NCBI GenBank assembly: GCA_000701625.1 | Contig: JNJK01000020.1 | Location: forward strand, 1 to 64,000 | Direction: 5' to 3' | DNA: 64,000 bases | Source of the DNA: Lachnospiraceae bacterium MC2017 | GTDB taxonomy: Bacteria > Bacillota > Clostridia > Lachnospirales > Lachnospiraceae | Shown: positions 34,813 through 43,526 of the stretch, one piece after another | Layout of the letters: every line of letters starts with the position of its first letter | How positions within the stretch are numbered: position 1 is the stretch's first letter | The notes under the pieces: model-generated | The model's database searches: none | Seen by the model: only the letters and a program-made list of their open reading frames with translations | What the model was told of the DNA's origin: nothing | Translations under genes and position numbers: made by a program

Positions 34813-36150
34813 ATGAATTACCAGGAAACAATGGATTATATAAACAGTATTCCATTTTTCTCACCTACAAGTATCGTAAACGGAACCGAACCCTATAATC
34901 TCGTTAGCATTACGGAGCTCCTTCATCGTCTTGGAGATCCTCAGAACAATCTTCGTTTTGTACATATTGCAGGAACAAACGGAAAAGGTTCAACGTCCGC
35001 TTTTCTGAACACGATCCTTCGTGAAGCAGGGTACAGGGTCGGTTTCTACACATCTCCCTATCTCGTACGTTACACCGAGCGGGTACAGATCGGCTGGAAA
35101 GAAAACGGAACTCTCATAGAAAGGGAAATATCAGAAGACGACCTCTCCCGCCTCGCAACCCGAGTTCGTGAAGCAGCCGAGTCAATGAAGATCGACAATA
35201 TCCAGTATCCTTCACAGTTTGAGATCACAACAGCCATTTCTTTCCTCTATTTCCTTGAGAAAGAATGCGATATCGTGGTACTCGAAGTAGGACTCGGAGG
35301 CAGACTCGATGCCACAAATGTGATTCCTTCATCCGAGCTTTCAGTCATTACGACAATAAGTCTGGACCATACAATGATACTCGGCGATACGCTGCCTGAG
35401 ATAGCTACGGAAAAAGCCGGGATAATAAAAGAAAACGGTGATGTACTCGTATATCCTGCAGATGATGATGTTCTGCACGTATTTAGAAATGCGGCTGCCG
35501 GACACAGGGCGAATCTCACCATTGCCTCACTTCCTGAAGATGTGAAGGAAAAGAATCTCGACGGTCAGACTTTTGATCTGACCCTTCCGAACTCATCGGA
35601 TAAATGGAATGATCTGCACATAAGTCTCCTCGGCAGATATCAGATAAACAATGCTTCTATTGCATTGCAGGCATCTCTCCTTCTCCGAAAGAAAGGGTGG
35701 AACATCAGTGATAATGATATCCGCCGTGGTCTTTCCCTTACAGAATGGCCTGGTCGTTTCGAGCTTCTTCATCGTTCTCCCGCCGTTTTGGTTGACGGCA
35801 GCCACAATGAAGAAGGAACTATCGTTTTAAGAATGAGCCTTGAGCAGTATTTTCCCGGGCAAAAAGTGATCTTTGTTGCAGGTGTTCTTAGCGACAAAGA
35901 CTACTCACAGATGATGGATCATGTCCTTCCGATCGCAAAGACATTTTTCACCGTCACTCCTGATTCTCCAAGGGCCCTTTCTGCTGAAGATCTCGCTTCC
36001 TTCCTTAAAGAAAAAGGTGCAGAGGCGATTCCCTGCACTTCTATTGATGAGGCAGTAAAAGCCGCCCTTAACAGAGCGGCTGATACTGATGTGATATGTA
36101 TTTTTGGTTCTCTCTACTACGTTGGAGTCGTAAGAGAAATCCTTAAGTAA
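34813..36150 (+). CDS. folC: Folylpolyglutamate/dihydrofolate synthase
   Basis: 445 residues of the Mur ligase-like FolC family. The ATP loop is GTNGKGSTSAF (about 54-64), followed by the YTSPYLVRYTERVQI motif and the EVGLGGRLDATN signature (about 157-168). It adds glutamates to folates and may also make dihydrofolate. Co-transcribed with folT under the THF riboswitch, so uptake and intracellular retention of folate are controlled together. It converges on trmL with only four bases between stops. Confidence 0.95.
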   Translation: MNYQETMDYINSIPFFSPTSIVNGTEPYNLVSITELLHRLGDPQNNLRFVHIAGTNGKGSTSAFLNTILREAGYRVGFYTSPYLVRYTERVQIGWKENGTLIEREISEDDLSRLATRVREAAESMKIDNIQYPSQFEITTAISFLYFLEKECDIVVLEVGLGGRLDATNVIPSSELSVITTISLDHTMILGDTLPEIATEKAGIIKENGDVLVYPADDDVLHVFRNAAAGHRANLTIASLPEDVKEKNLDGQTFDLTLPNSSDKWNDLHISLLGRYQINNASIALQASLLLRKKGWNISDNDIRRGLSLTEWPGRFELLHRSPAVLVDGSHNEEGTIVLRMSLEQYFPGQKVIFVAGVLSDKDYSQMMDHVLPIAKTFFTVTPDSPRALSAEDLASFLKEKGAEAIPCTSIDEAVKAALNRAADTDVICIFGSLYYVGVVREILK

Positions 36151-36154
36151 ATGT

Positions 36155-36655
36155 TTACTTTTCTTCCCAGTTAAGGCGATGCAGATTTCCATTCTGCATA
36201 AGCCCTGGGAAGTTATTTTGTCTAAGCGCCTCATAAAGGACTATAGCGACTGAATTGCAAAGGTTTAGTGATCTGCAGTTTTCCATCATTGGTATCCTGA
36301 TACACGTATCCTCGTGATCTACAAGGATCTCCTCCGGTATTCCGCCGCTTTCCTTACCAAACATGATAAAATCATCCGGTGAAAATTTTACATCACTATA
36401 ACACTGATGCGCCTTTGTTGTAGCATACCATATCTTTGATCCGGGATGTTTCTGAAGAAAATCCTCATAACTTACATATCTTGTCACATCTACCTGATGC
36501 CAATAATCCATACCGGCTCTTTTAAGATGCTTATCATCGAGAAAAAAACCTAAAGGCTCGATGAGATGCAGGCTTGCTCCTGCATTCAGACATGTCCGTC
36601 CGATATTTCCCGTGTTAAATGGTATCTCGGGTTCGTGAAGAATGATCCCGGGCAT
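36155..36655 (-). CDS. trmL: tRNA (cytidine/uridine-34-2'-O)-methyltransferase
   Basis: A 166-residue SPOUT-fold enzyme. N-terminal LHEPEIPFNTGNIGRTC, central DFIMFGKESGGIPEEIL and C-terminal RIPMMENCRSLNLCNSVAI motifs form the knotted SAM site. It methylates the ribose of the wobble base of some leucine tRNAs. Normal full length. Confidence 0.95.
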   Translation of the reverse strand: MPGIILHEPEIPFNTGNIGRTCLNAGASLHLIEPLGFFLDDKHLKRAGMDYWHQVDVTRYVSYEDFLQKHPGSKIWYATTKAHQCYSDVKFSPDDFIMFGKESGGIPEEILVDHEDTCIRIPMMENCRSLNLCNSVAIVLYEALRQNNFPGLMQNGNLHRLNWEEK

Positions 36656-36671
36656 AGCTTGTACTTCCTTC

Positions 36672-37970
36672 CTACTTATTCGTTTTTATATCTTCTTCCC
36701 AGTGTTTCTCAAACATAAATACATCAGATTTCTGCATGATCTTTACTGAGCCTGTGTCCAGATATGTTCCCGCTTCCATCGCCGTTTCAGCAGTACTCAT
36801 AGCCTTTTTCAGACCATTTGCGTATCCAAAACCTATAAAACAGCTGACTAAAAGAACTACCAGCTCGACTAAGAATGAAAAACCATCGCTTCCACCAAAT
36901 ATAGCGATAAGTGCCTGCGCTATCAAAAAACATATAAGTGACGTTAAAAGAAGATATTTCCAGTATTTACCCATATCAACCGGAAGTTTTCCTGATATCT
37001 TTCCAGTCTGCCCATTCATGGCAAAACTGTACTTTACATCCTGAAACTTAGTCGTGAGCATCCACACCGGAAACATGGCATATTCGATTTTATCGCTGTT
37101 AAATCTTACTGTATGGTCCTTATGATTTACAGAATCATATCCTTTTACCGTGCGTTCCAGTTCGGATACGACGCTGTTTTCCACTCTGACATTTATGCGT
37201 TCCTGCACTTCCTCCGCAGAAACATCATATCTGTTTGCGAGATAGCCTGAGAAATACGCGTCATCATATTCCACCAGATCTTTATAATCAAACGGCTCAA
37301 GTCCGTCCATGTATTCGTCATCCATGGCTTTTGATCCATCTGCCGGAATACGATTAAACTGCATCTTTCCGTGACGATGCGCAAGGTAATGCTTTTCTTT
37401 TGTATAACGCTTATTTCCGCTTTCACGACTCTCAGTATTTATACCTTCAAAGCTTGCATCACCCTCTGCCTCACAACTCATGAGCCAGAATGGAACATAC
37501 ACGCCCTGTATCTCCTTCATACGGTTTCCATCAGCAAATCCGTTAGGAAGCAGCTTCTTTCCCTTGTAGAAATTTTTCAGTGCTGCCTCAGCGCGCTCCC
37601 TATTGAGCTTAAACGGGATCATTACATCCGGTCTGTACATGCCGTCAAATGCATGCGGCACAACGGCCTTATTTCCACAATACGGACACTCCGTCGCTCC
37701 AAGAGACTCATCAGCAATGATCTCAGCGCCGCATGACGGACACAGAAAGCCTTCCATCTTTCCGTTTTCATCACGGATAAGATCCTGCGTAGGTTCAGTC
37801 CAGGTCATGTCAGACGACTCTGCGGAAATTTTTTCAGCCGCTTCTGCTGCCTTTACCTGTTCCATATTGAACGTACTGTTGCAATAATCACAGGTAAGGC
37901 CCGCCGATTCGCCTTTATAGGAGATCGGCGCGCCACAGGCCGGACATTTAAAATTTATAATGTCAGACAT
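36672..37970 (-). CDS. Zinc-ribbon membrane protein, YdjG-like
   Basis: 432 residues. Two zinc ribbons at the N-terminus (FKCPACGAPI...CDYC, about 8-30; LCPSCGAEI...CPYC, about 76-99), then a long soluble region (about 110-330) and two hydrophobic helices (about 338-385) near the C-terminus. The pattern resembles Bacillus YdjG, which with YdjH and YdjI recruits a PspA-like protein to the membrane. It follows the YdjI-like SPFH gene by 34 bp and is probably co-transcribed. Neither a PspA-like nor a YdjH-like gene is seen here. Confidence 0.75.
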   Translation of the reverse strand: MSDIINFKCPACGAPISYKGESAGLTCDYCNSTFNMEQVKAAEAAEKISAESSDMTWTEPTQDLIRDENGKMEGFLCPSCGAEIIADESLGATECPYCGNKAVVPHAFDGMYRPDVMIPFKLNRERAEAALKNFYKGKKLLPNGFADGNRMKEIQGVYVPFWLMSCEAEGDASFEGINTESRESGNKRYTKEKHYLAHRHGKMQFNRIPADGSKAMDDEYMDGLEPFDYKDLVEYDDAYFSGYLANRYDVSAEEVQERINVRVENSVVSELERTVKGYDSVNHKDHTVRFNSDKIEYAMFPVWMLTTKFQDVKYSFAMNGQTGKISGKLPVDMGKYWKYLLLTSLICFLIAQALIAIFGGSDGFSFLVELVVLLVSCFIGFGYANGLKKAMSTAETAMEAGTYLDTGSVKIMQKSDVFMFEKHWEEDIKTNK

Positions 37971-38004
37971 TCAATCTGTTCCTTTCTGCATGATTTTAGT
38001 TATA

Positions 38005-39324
38005 TCACGGCTTCGGATGTCCGCAGTTAGTACAGAACTTACCCTCATTCTTTGTACCACAGTCAGGGCAGAACCAGTCAGCCTTTACCGGCTGCTCCGG
38101 CTTCTTTGTTCCGCATCCGGAGCAGAAATTGGTTGTATTTTCCTGACCACAGGTAGGGCAGATCCATCCTCCTGCCGTCGGAGCTGCCTGCTGTGTCGGA
38201 GCCTGCTGAGGCTGCACGTTTCCAAAACCTGCGCCATTCGGTGCTCCCTGCTGGGGCTGCATATTTCCGAATCCACCGTTATTAATGGGCTGTGCCTGAC
38301 CGCCGCCCTGCTGATTCATCGCAAACAGATTTCCAGCATTCATTCCGCCTGCCTGTGCAGCCATGTTCATTCCTGCAAACCCAAACATAGCTCCTGCATG
38401 CTCGTTTGACGCTGCTGCCTTCATAGCATCTGCCTGAGCGGATACCAGTGTAGCTGCTGCCATACCCGGATTTCTGTTGATAGCATTCATCTGAGCGGTC
38501 TTGATCATCTTCTCATCTTCTTCAGATGCCTTTACTGATGATACGCCAAATGATGCAACGGCAAGACCTCTCTGATTTCTCCACTTTGCAGTAAGAACCT
38601 CATTAAGTGCATCCGCGATCTCCTGTGTTGAACCAGGAAGTGCACTATAACGGATACCCTGAGCAGAAAGCTTGCCAAATGCAGGCTGAAGAGCTGTAAG
38701 AAGCTCGGTCTTCAGCTGTGAATCAATTTCTGATCGCTCATACTCATCTACTACGTTACCGCAGACATTTGTATAGAAAAGTACCGGATCCACGATCTTG
38801 TAGGAATACTCACCAAAACACTTGATAGCGATATCCATATCGAGGCCGATATTCTGATCGATCACACGGAAAGGAACCGGATTAGCTGTTCCGTACTTAT
38901 TACCGATGATTTCCTTTGTATTAACAAAGTAAACTCTCTGATCCTTCGGGGCATCTCCGCCAAAGGTAAAACGACGTCCTACATTCTTAAAGGACTGTGC
39001 GATAGAATCTCCGAGGCTTCCTGAAAATACAGAAGGCTCTGTAGATGTATCGTACACAAACTCACCGGGTTCTGCGCAAACCTCCGCAACTTTACCCTGA
39101 TCAACGATCAGCATACACTGACCTTCGTTAATAGCGACAACAGATCCATTTGTAATAATGTTGTCCTCGCCCTTTGTGTTGGAAGTCTGACGCTTATTTG
39201 ACGTCCTCTTTTTTCCCTTTACGACAAGTACACTCTCATCGATGGCGTCACAGTAAAAATACTCTTTCCACTGATCGCCAAGAACACTTCCGGCTGCATT
39301 CATTGCTGCTCTGATAAGACCCAT
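38005..39324 (-). CDS. ydjI: YdjI-like SPFH protein with C-terminal double zinc ribbon
   Basis: 439 residues, often annotated 'virion core protein'. The N-terminal MGLIRAAMNAAGSVLGDQWKEYF and FVYDTSTEPSVFSG segments are the YdjI family signature, leading into an SPFH-type domain (about 130-290). A Gly/Gln/Asn-Met-rich low-complexity spacer (about 300-385) connects to two CxxC-CxxC zinc ribbons (ICPTCG...CSGCG and FCPDCG...CTNCG, 390-436). Bacillus YdjI assembles with YdjG at the membrane. The flanking zinc-ribbon membrane genes fit a similar complex. Confidence 0.85.
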   Translation of the reverse strand: MGLIRAAMNAAGSVLGDQWKEYFYCDAIDESVLVVKGKKRTSNKRQTSNTKGEDNIITNGSVVAINEGQCMLIVDQGKVAEVCAEPGEFVYDTSTEPSVFSGSLGDSIAQSFKNVGRRFTFGGDAPKDQRVYFVNTKEIIGNKYGTANPVPFRVIDQNIGLDMDIAIKCFGEYSYKIVDPVLFYTNVCGNVVDEYERSEIDSQLKTELLTALQPAFGKLSAQGIRYSALPGSTQEIADALNEVLTAKWRNQRGLAVASFGVSSVKASEEDEKMIKTAQMNAINRNPGMAAATLVSAQADAMKAAASNEHAGAMFGFAGMNMAAQAGGMNAGNLFAMNQQGGGQAQPINNGGFGNMQPQQGAPNGAGFGNVQPQQAPTQQAAPTAGGWICPTCGQENTTNFCSGCGTKKPEQPVKADWFCPDCGTKNEGKFCTNCGHPKP

Positions 39325-39506
39325 AACAAATACCTTCCCTTCGCTTTTTTAGAAAATGACAGTATGATTCCCTGCTCCACTCATTTTCGTTTCTTTTTTG
39401 ATTTTATCACATACATCTTTATATTTGAACTTTTCAGATGTTCAATTTTACGTCGGTATCTCCTTTACGTATGCGTAATACCCAGCCCTATTTCTTTTTC
39501 GTTACA

Positions 39507-39566
39507 AAGAAACAGGCTCTGCTTTCCGACTTATGGATTATATCAAAAAGACAGAACCTGTTTCTT
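39507..39566 (-). terminator. Candidate terminator after the 303-type zinc-ribbon gene
   Basis: Arms AAGAAACAGG.TCTG and CAGA.CCTGTTTCTT with a long internal loop. A short U-rich TTTCTTTG follows on the minus strand. The rest of 39325-39605 shows no gene. Confidence 0.55.
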
Positions 39567-39605
39567 AAGGTTACGTTAATATTTTATGTAGATTTTTTAT
39601 GTTAA

Positions 39606-40463
39606 TTATTCAGTCACTTTACTCTGCACACTTTCATGTGTTGAAACAACGGGAGTCTCTGTATTTGAGGCATTATTGATACGTTTAATGCCTGAAGAGA
39701 CGATAGTAAGATACATTATTCCGAATATCACCCAAATGGCTATAAGAAGTCGCTTTGCAGTCTTTTTCTTATATGGATTTTTTGTCTTTACGGCATGCGT
39801 TGCCATGAACGGATAAAATAATAACCACGGTCCTGCAAGAATGATCATCAACGGATTGATCTTTTTACTACCCGCCAGAGCTGCTGCTCCAACGGTACTA
39901 TAATCTCCGCTGAGTCCTGCCATCACAACCCTCTCAAGCTCGCGATTTTCCGCACGGCTTATGGTCTCGCCCTTTGCCTTACGAAGTCTCTCATCCGCGC
40001 CCTTTATCATGATCCTCAGATATTTCTCATAAAGTACACATCCCACATCCACAAGGATAAAGAAAAACAAAGCTATAAGTATTCCAAATATGATCTTTAC
40101 CGGACCAAGATCCTTTGTTACCAGATCGTTTATGAGACGAAGTACCAGTAACGATGGGATAAAATATGACATTATCGCTCTGCCGGGGTATATTATCGGC
40201 GGAAGTTTCTTTGTATTTCTTTCTATTTCTTCCTGTGCCAGTCTTATTGTCTTATCAGTATCACTTTCTTTACGCTCCTTTTTATCCTGTGCTTCCCTTT
40301 CAAGCCTAGATATTTCACCCTTTTCAGCTTCAGTAGCTTCTTTTAATTCCCCTGCTTTTACCACATATACAGAGTCGCAGTACTCGCATCTGACATGCCT
40401 GCCTCCTACCTTTAGCGCAAGCTTCGCTCCGCAGGCAGGACATTTAATATCGGTATAATTCAT
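39606..40463 (-). CDS. Zinc-ribbon membrane protein of unknown function
   Basis: About 285 residues beginning MNYTDIKCPACGAKLALKVGGRHVRCEYC. The single N-terminal zinc ribbon is followed by an acidic/basic helical segment (about 35-80, coiled-coil-like), two hydrophobic helices (about 90-140), a short soluble loop and two more helices near 210-255. ATG 40463 is chosen because the family starts at the ribbon and AGGGAAG precedes it. It lies upstream of the YdjI-like gene in the same direction, suggesting a three-gene membrane-stress or membrane-organisation cluster. I recognise no enzyme motif. Confidence 0.7.
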   Translation of the reverse strand: MNYTDIKCPACGAKLALKVGGRHVRCEYCDSVYVVKAGELKEATEAEKGEISRLEREAQDKKERKESDTDKTIRLAQEEIERNTKKLPPIIYPGRAIMSYFIPSLLVLRLINDLVTKDLGPVKIIFGILIALFFFILVDVGCVLYEKYLRIMIKGADERLRKAKGETISRAENRELERVVMAGLSGDYSTVGAAALAGSKKINPLMIILAGPWLLFYPFMATHAVKTKNPYKKKTAKRLLIAIWVIFGIMYLTIVSSGIKRINNASNTETPVVSTHESVQSKVTE

Positions 40464-40505
40464 TAACGATCTTCCCTGTTTTTTACGTGTGAACATTAAC
40501 TCTAG

Positions 40506-40651
40506 GTTACAGTTCACTCGCTTACAGCTCGCTCACGTAACGGATTTTGCCAATTAAATCGCCTCAGGCGATGGGCAAAATCCAATGGCTTTTCATCTTT
40601 CTTGGTCGTAAACTCCGCAGCGTAGTGCTCCGTTTACGTGTGAACTGTTAC
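40506..40651. repeat. Expanded palindromic element, copy C (146 bp)
   Basis: The left end is about 85-90% identical to the first 38 bp of copies A/B, and the right end (GTGTGAACTGTTAC) matches the B terminus. Between them are nested inverted repeats: GGATTTTGCC/GGCAAAATCC, ATCGCCT/AGGCGAT and CGTAAAC/GTTTACG. There is no reading frame. It lies between two divergent genes. Confidence 0.75.
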
Positions 40652-40768
40652 AACTCTAGATCATCATAACATATTTAATCATCTAATTGTATTTTTTTTA
40701 ATACAAATATATACTAGGGTATTGGATAAAATATTTTTCCTAATAACGCATACATGAGGTTTTTACCT

Positions 40769-42232
40769 ATGAATTTTATCAAAGGACAACTTAAACACCG
40801 TCCTTTCCGTTTTTATTCTTTTGGATTTACATTTTTACTTTGGCTTCTTTTCCTTATAATGGCCTTTTTCTCAGAATCTGATACTCCGCTTTCAGGAGCG
40901 GATAAAAAGCCGGAACGTGAAGCTTATAATTTTAATCATGACGGGGCAAACATCCACGGCCCCTGTACTGATCTAGATGGACCTAATGCTCCATCGACAG
41001 GAAAACTTAATATCCCGACCTTTATCATTTCATTTGCGGATACAGATAATAATCCCGATCTGATGTCAAAAAGCGAGATCAAAGATCTTCTCTTTAACGT
41101 AGCAAATGAAAATAGTCTGGCTTACTGGATTTACCGTTCCTCCTACGGGCAGCTGGAAATTGACGGTTCTGTATATTTTTATCAGGCTAAAAAAAATATG
41201 CATGATTACGAGGGCATCGAAGACTACGATTACGAGCCTCTCGCTGAAGAAGTAATGGAAGCTTTTGATGACGAGATCGACTTCTCCGATTTTGATTCCG
41301 ATGACGACGGATATATAGATGCCATGATCTTTAATATCATCGACGCCGATGACTACTTCTACGGTTCACAAAACTCCTGGTACGATGATCCGGATTTTTC
41401 AATAGACGGTGTTAAACCCGCAAAGTACATAATCGATGATGCCCAACCCTTAGGCGACGAAAGTGACCGTGAGTATTACGTGCAGGTGGCCGCCCATGAA
41501 CTAGGGCACTGCATGGGACTTCCTGATCTTTATAAAGTTGGAGAAGATGAAGACTTCGATGCCATGAACGGTATCGCAGGTACTGAAATGATGGACGAAA
41601 TGGAAGGTGACTTCTCACAGTTTTCAAAACTGATGCTCGGATGGCTTACTGATAATGAAGTTCAAATATGCCGTGAAGACGGAGAGTATACGATTCCTTC
41701 AACATCTTTTTCCGGTGGATGCATACTAATACCGAGAGACACTGATCTGGCTGATTCGGAAACGATCTCGTCAGAGTATTTCCTTATCCAATACGATACA
41801 GCAAACGGGAATATGGAATCTATTCTGACTCCCAAAACCTGCGGTGTACGTATTCTCCACTGCGAGGCATCCATAGATACAGATGTTTACGGAGAAAGAA
41901 TTCTTCGCTACGACGTTCAGAGTCCCACCTATGACGAAACTCACAATTCCCAGAGACTTGTTCGTCTGGTAAACGACGGCGAGGGCTATATGAGACGGGG
42001 TGATACGGTAGATGCGTCAACTCCGGGTTTTGGCTGGTACAACGATTTCGGAAAAGAAAAGGTCGATCCCGGTATTACAATAACGGTAGAATCCATAAAT
42101 TCCGAAGAAGCAGTGATCAGCATACATCATTCCGACAAAAGCACTAAAAAATCCGAAGACAGCATCTTTGATGATTTCTTTAATGGAGAATTCTCAAAGC
42201 ACGACTTCTTTATAAAACCGGGGCTCTTATAA
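40769..42232 (+). CDS. M6-like secreted/membrane-anchored metalloprotease
   Basis: About 487 residues. An N-terminal hydrophobic helix (about 20-36) is followed by a zinc site AAHELGHCMGLPDLY, with His243, Glu244, His247 and an Asp/Gly pattern typical of the M6 (immune inhibitor A-like) family. A calcium-loop-like DFDSDDDGYIDA motif lies near 175. The domain is very acidic. The ATG at 40769 has GAGG nine bases before it. Exported, probably remaining anchored by the N-terminal helix. Substrate unknown. It converges on the carboxypeptidase gene through a shared terminator. Confidence 0.82.
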   Translation: MNFIKGQLKHRPFRFYSFGFTFLLWLLFLIMAFFSESDTPLSGADKKPEREAYNFNHDGANIHGPCTDLDGPNAPSTGKLNIPTFIISFADTDNNPDLMSKSEIKDLLFNVANENSLAYWIYRSSYGQLEIDGSVYFYQAKKNMHDYEGIEDYDYEPLAEEVMEAFDDEIDFSDFDSDDDGYIDAMIFNIIDADDYFYGSQNSWYDDPDFSIDGVKPAKYIIDDAQPLGDESDREYYVQVAAHELGHCMGLPDLYKVGEDEDFDAMNGIAGTEMMDEMEGDFSQFSKLMLGWLTDNEVQICREDGEYTIPSTSFSGGCILIPRDTDLADSETISSEYFLIQYDTANGNMESILTPKTCGVRILHCEASIDTDVYGERILRYDVQSPTYDETHNSQRLVRLVNDGEGYMRRGDTVDASTPGFGWYNDFGKEKVDPGITITVESINSEEAVISIHHSDKSTKKSEDSIFDDFFNGEFSKHDFFIKPGLL

Positions 42233-42236
42233 AAAT

Positions 42237-42278
42237 GAGGCATGAGAAATCTTTTGATTTCCCATGCCTCTCTTTTTA
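42237..42278. terminator. Bidirectional terminator
   Basis: Stem GAGGCATG.GAAATC/GATTTC.CATGCCTC (42237-42251, 42256-42270) with TCTTTTTATT to the right and AAAAAT to the left. It serves both convergent genes. Confidence 0.9.
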
Positions 42279-43481
42279 TTAATAATCTGTATTAAGCGGA
42301 ACGTCCGGAGAAATCGTTCCTTTATTTGTTCCTGTGTACTGGTCATAGATCGCTACGTGATCGTAGATCGCGCGCCATGCACTGTGAGCATTACCTGTTA
42401 CACAGATGTAATTCTTTCCATCATCTGATTTTCCGTAACTTGCGGCACAGTTACGTGACTGAACTACAAATCCTGTCTTTGCAGCGATAACTGTTCCATG
42501 AGAATCCTTATCCTCTATTCTTCTCAAAAAAAGATTTGAAATCGTAAGTCCGTCCGGATGTTCAGGAGTTTTTGTCGTTACATAAATATGAGTTGACATA
42601 ACTTCCTGCACAAACTCATTCTCCATAGCTGCCTTTAGGATCATCGCCATATCTTTAACCGTACAATGATTATTTTCATCATAGATACCGATAGGATTCT
42701 GGAAATGAGCTGTATCAGAAAGGCCTAGTTCCTCAACCTTTTCATTCATGAGTTCCACAAAATCTGCCATATCAGTAGTACCGGTAGTGTAATATGCAAG
42801 TCCCATTGCAGCATCACCGCCGGAAGGAAGAATGGTCCCGTAAAAAAGATCTCTTACTGTAACTTCTTCTCCTATCTGAAATCCTGCTGTACTGCAGTCA
42901 TTAACATAAGGGTAATCCGTCATGTTTGTAGAGATCGTAACCTTATCATCAAGACTGCTCTCATCTTTCAGATGATCAGCCGCAACCAAAACCGTAAGGA
43001 TCTTTGTCATAGATGCAGGGCTTATCACTTCATCAGCATTTCTTTCCGCCTCAACATGTCCGGTATCCAGATCTACCAGTACAGAATACTTACTATTTAC
43101 ATAAGTTGTGTCAGTAGACTTTGTATCATCGTCTTCATAAGGCTCATAACCCTTGAAGAAAGGGCCTTCCGGTTCTTCCTCTTTTTCCTCGGTTTCGATC
43201 TTTCCCTCATCAGTCTCAATACTTATTGGCTCCGAAGAAACACTTTCAACAGTCTCTGTTTTTTCTGCCGCATCGACTGTACTTCCGCCAAATATCAGCC
43301 CGCGGATCATAAAAATACCAACTGCAGCTATGAGCACCACTGCTCCGACACCTGCTGCTATACTTCTCCTCTGGAGCTGCTTCACTCTTTTGTAATAAGC
43401 AGATGTGTGATTTTTCTTGTTTCCATGTATATCGATAAAGCTGTCTTTATCAAATTCCTGATTATTATCGTTAAAATTCAT
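42279..43481 (-). CDS. D-alanyl-D-alanine carboxypeptidase (S11 family)
   Basis: A 400-residue penicillin-binding protein of the DacA type, which trims the terminal D-Ala of peptidoglycan stems. Signal-anchor helix at about 40-62, an acidic Glu/Thr-rich spacer (about 75-115), then SxxK in SPASMTKIL, the second motif as SGGD (Asn of SxN replaced by Gly) and KTG in AAKTGFVV. The C-terminal beta domain and amphipathic anchor of PBP5 are absent. The protein is anchored by its N-terminus. Confidence 0.88.
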   Translation of the reverse strand: MNFNDNNQEFDKDSFIDIHGNKKNHTSAYYKRVKQLQRRSIAAGVGAVVLIAAVGIFMIRGLIFGGSTVDAAEKTETVESVSSEPISIETDEGKIETEEKEEEPEGPFFKGYEPYEDDDTKSTDTTYVNSKYSVLVDLDTGHVEAERNADEVISPASMTKILTVLVAADHLKDESSLDDKVTISTNMTDYPYVNDCSTAGFQIGEEVTVRDLFYGTILPSGGDAAMGLAYYTTGTTDMADFVELMNEKVEELGLSDTAHFQNPIGIYDENNHCTVKDMAMILKAAMENEFVQEVMSTHIYVTTKTPEHPDGLTISNLFLRRIEDKDSHGTVIAAKTGFVVQSRNCAASYGKSDDGKNYICVTGNAHSAWRAIYDHVAIYDQYTGTNKGTISPDVPLNTDY

Positions 43482-43526
43482 ACCTGTCCTTTATTAAAAC
43501 TTAATCCATCCTCGTGCTACATATCT

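Noticed and set aside
42279-43481. Loss of activity of the S11 carboxypeptidase because SxN reads SGG
   Set aside because: A Gly or Ala at this place (LPSGADAA-type) is, as far as I recall, common in Firmicutes members, so I do not treat it as a defect.
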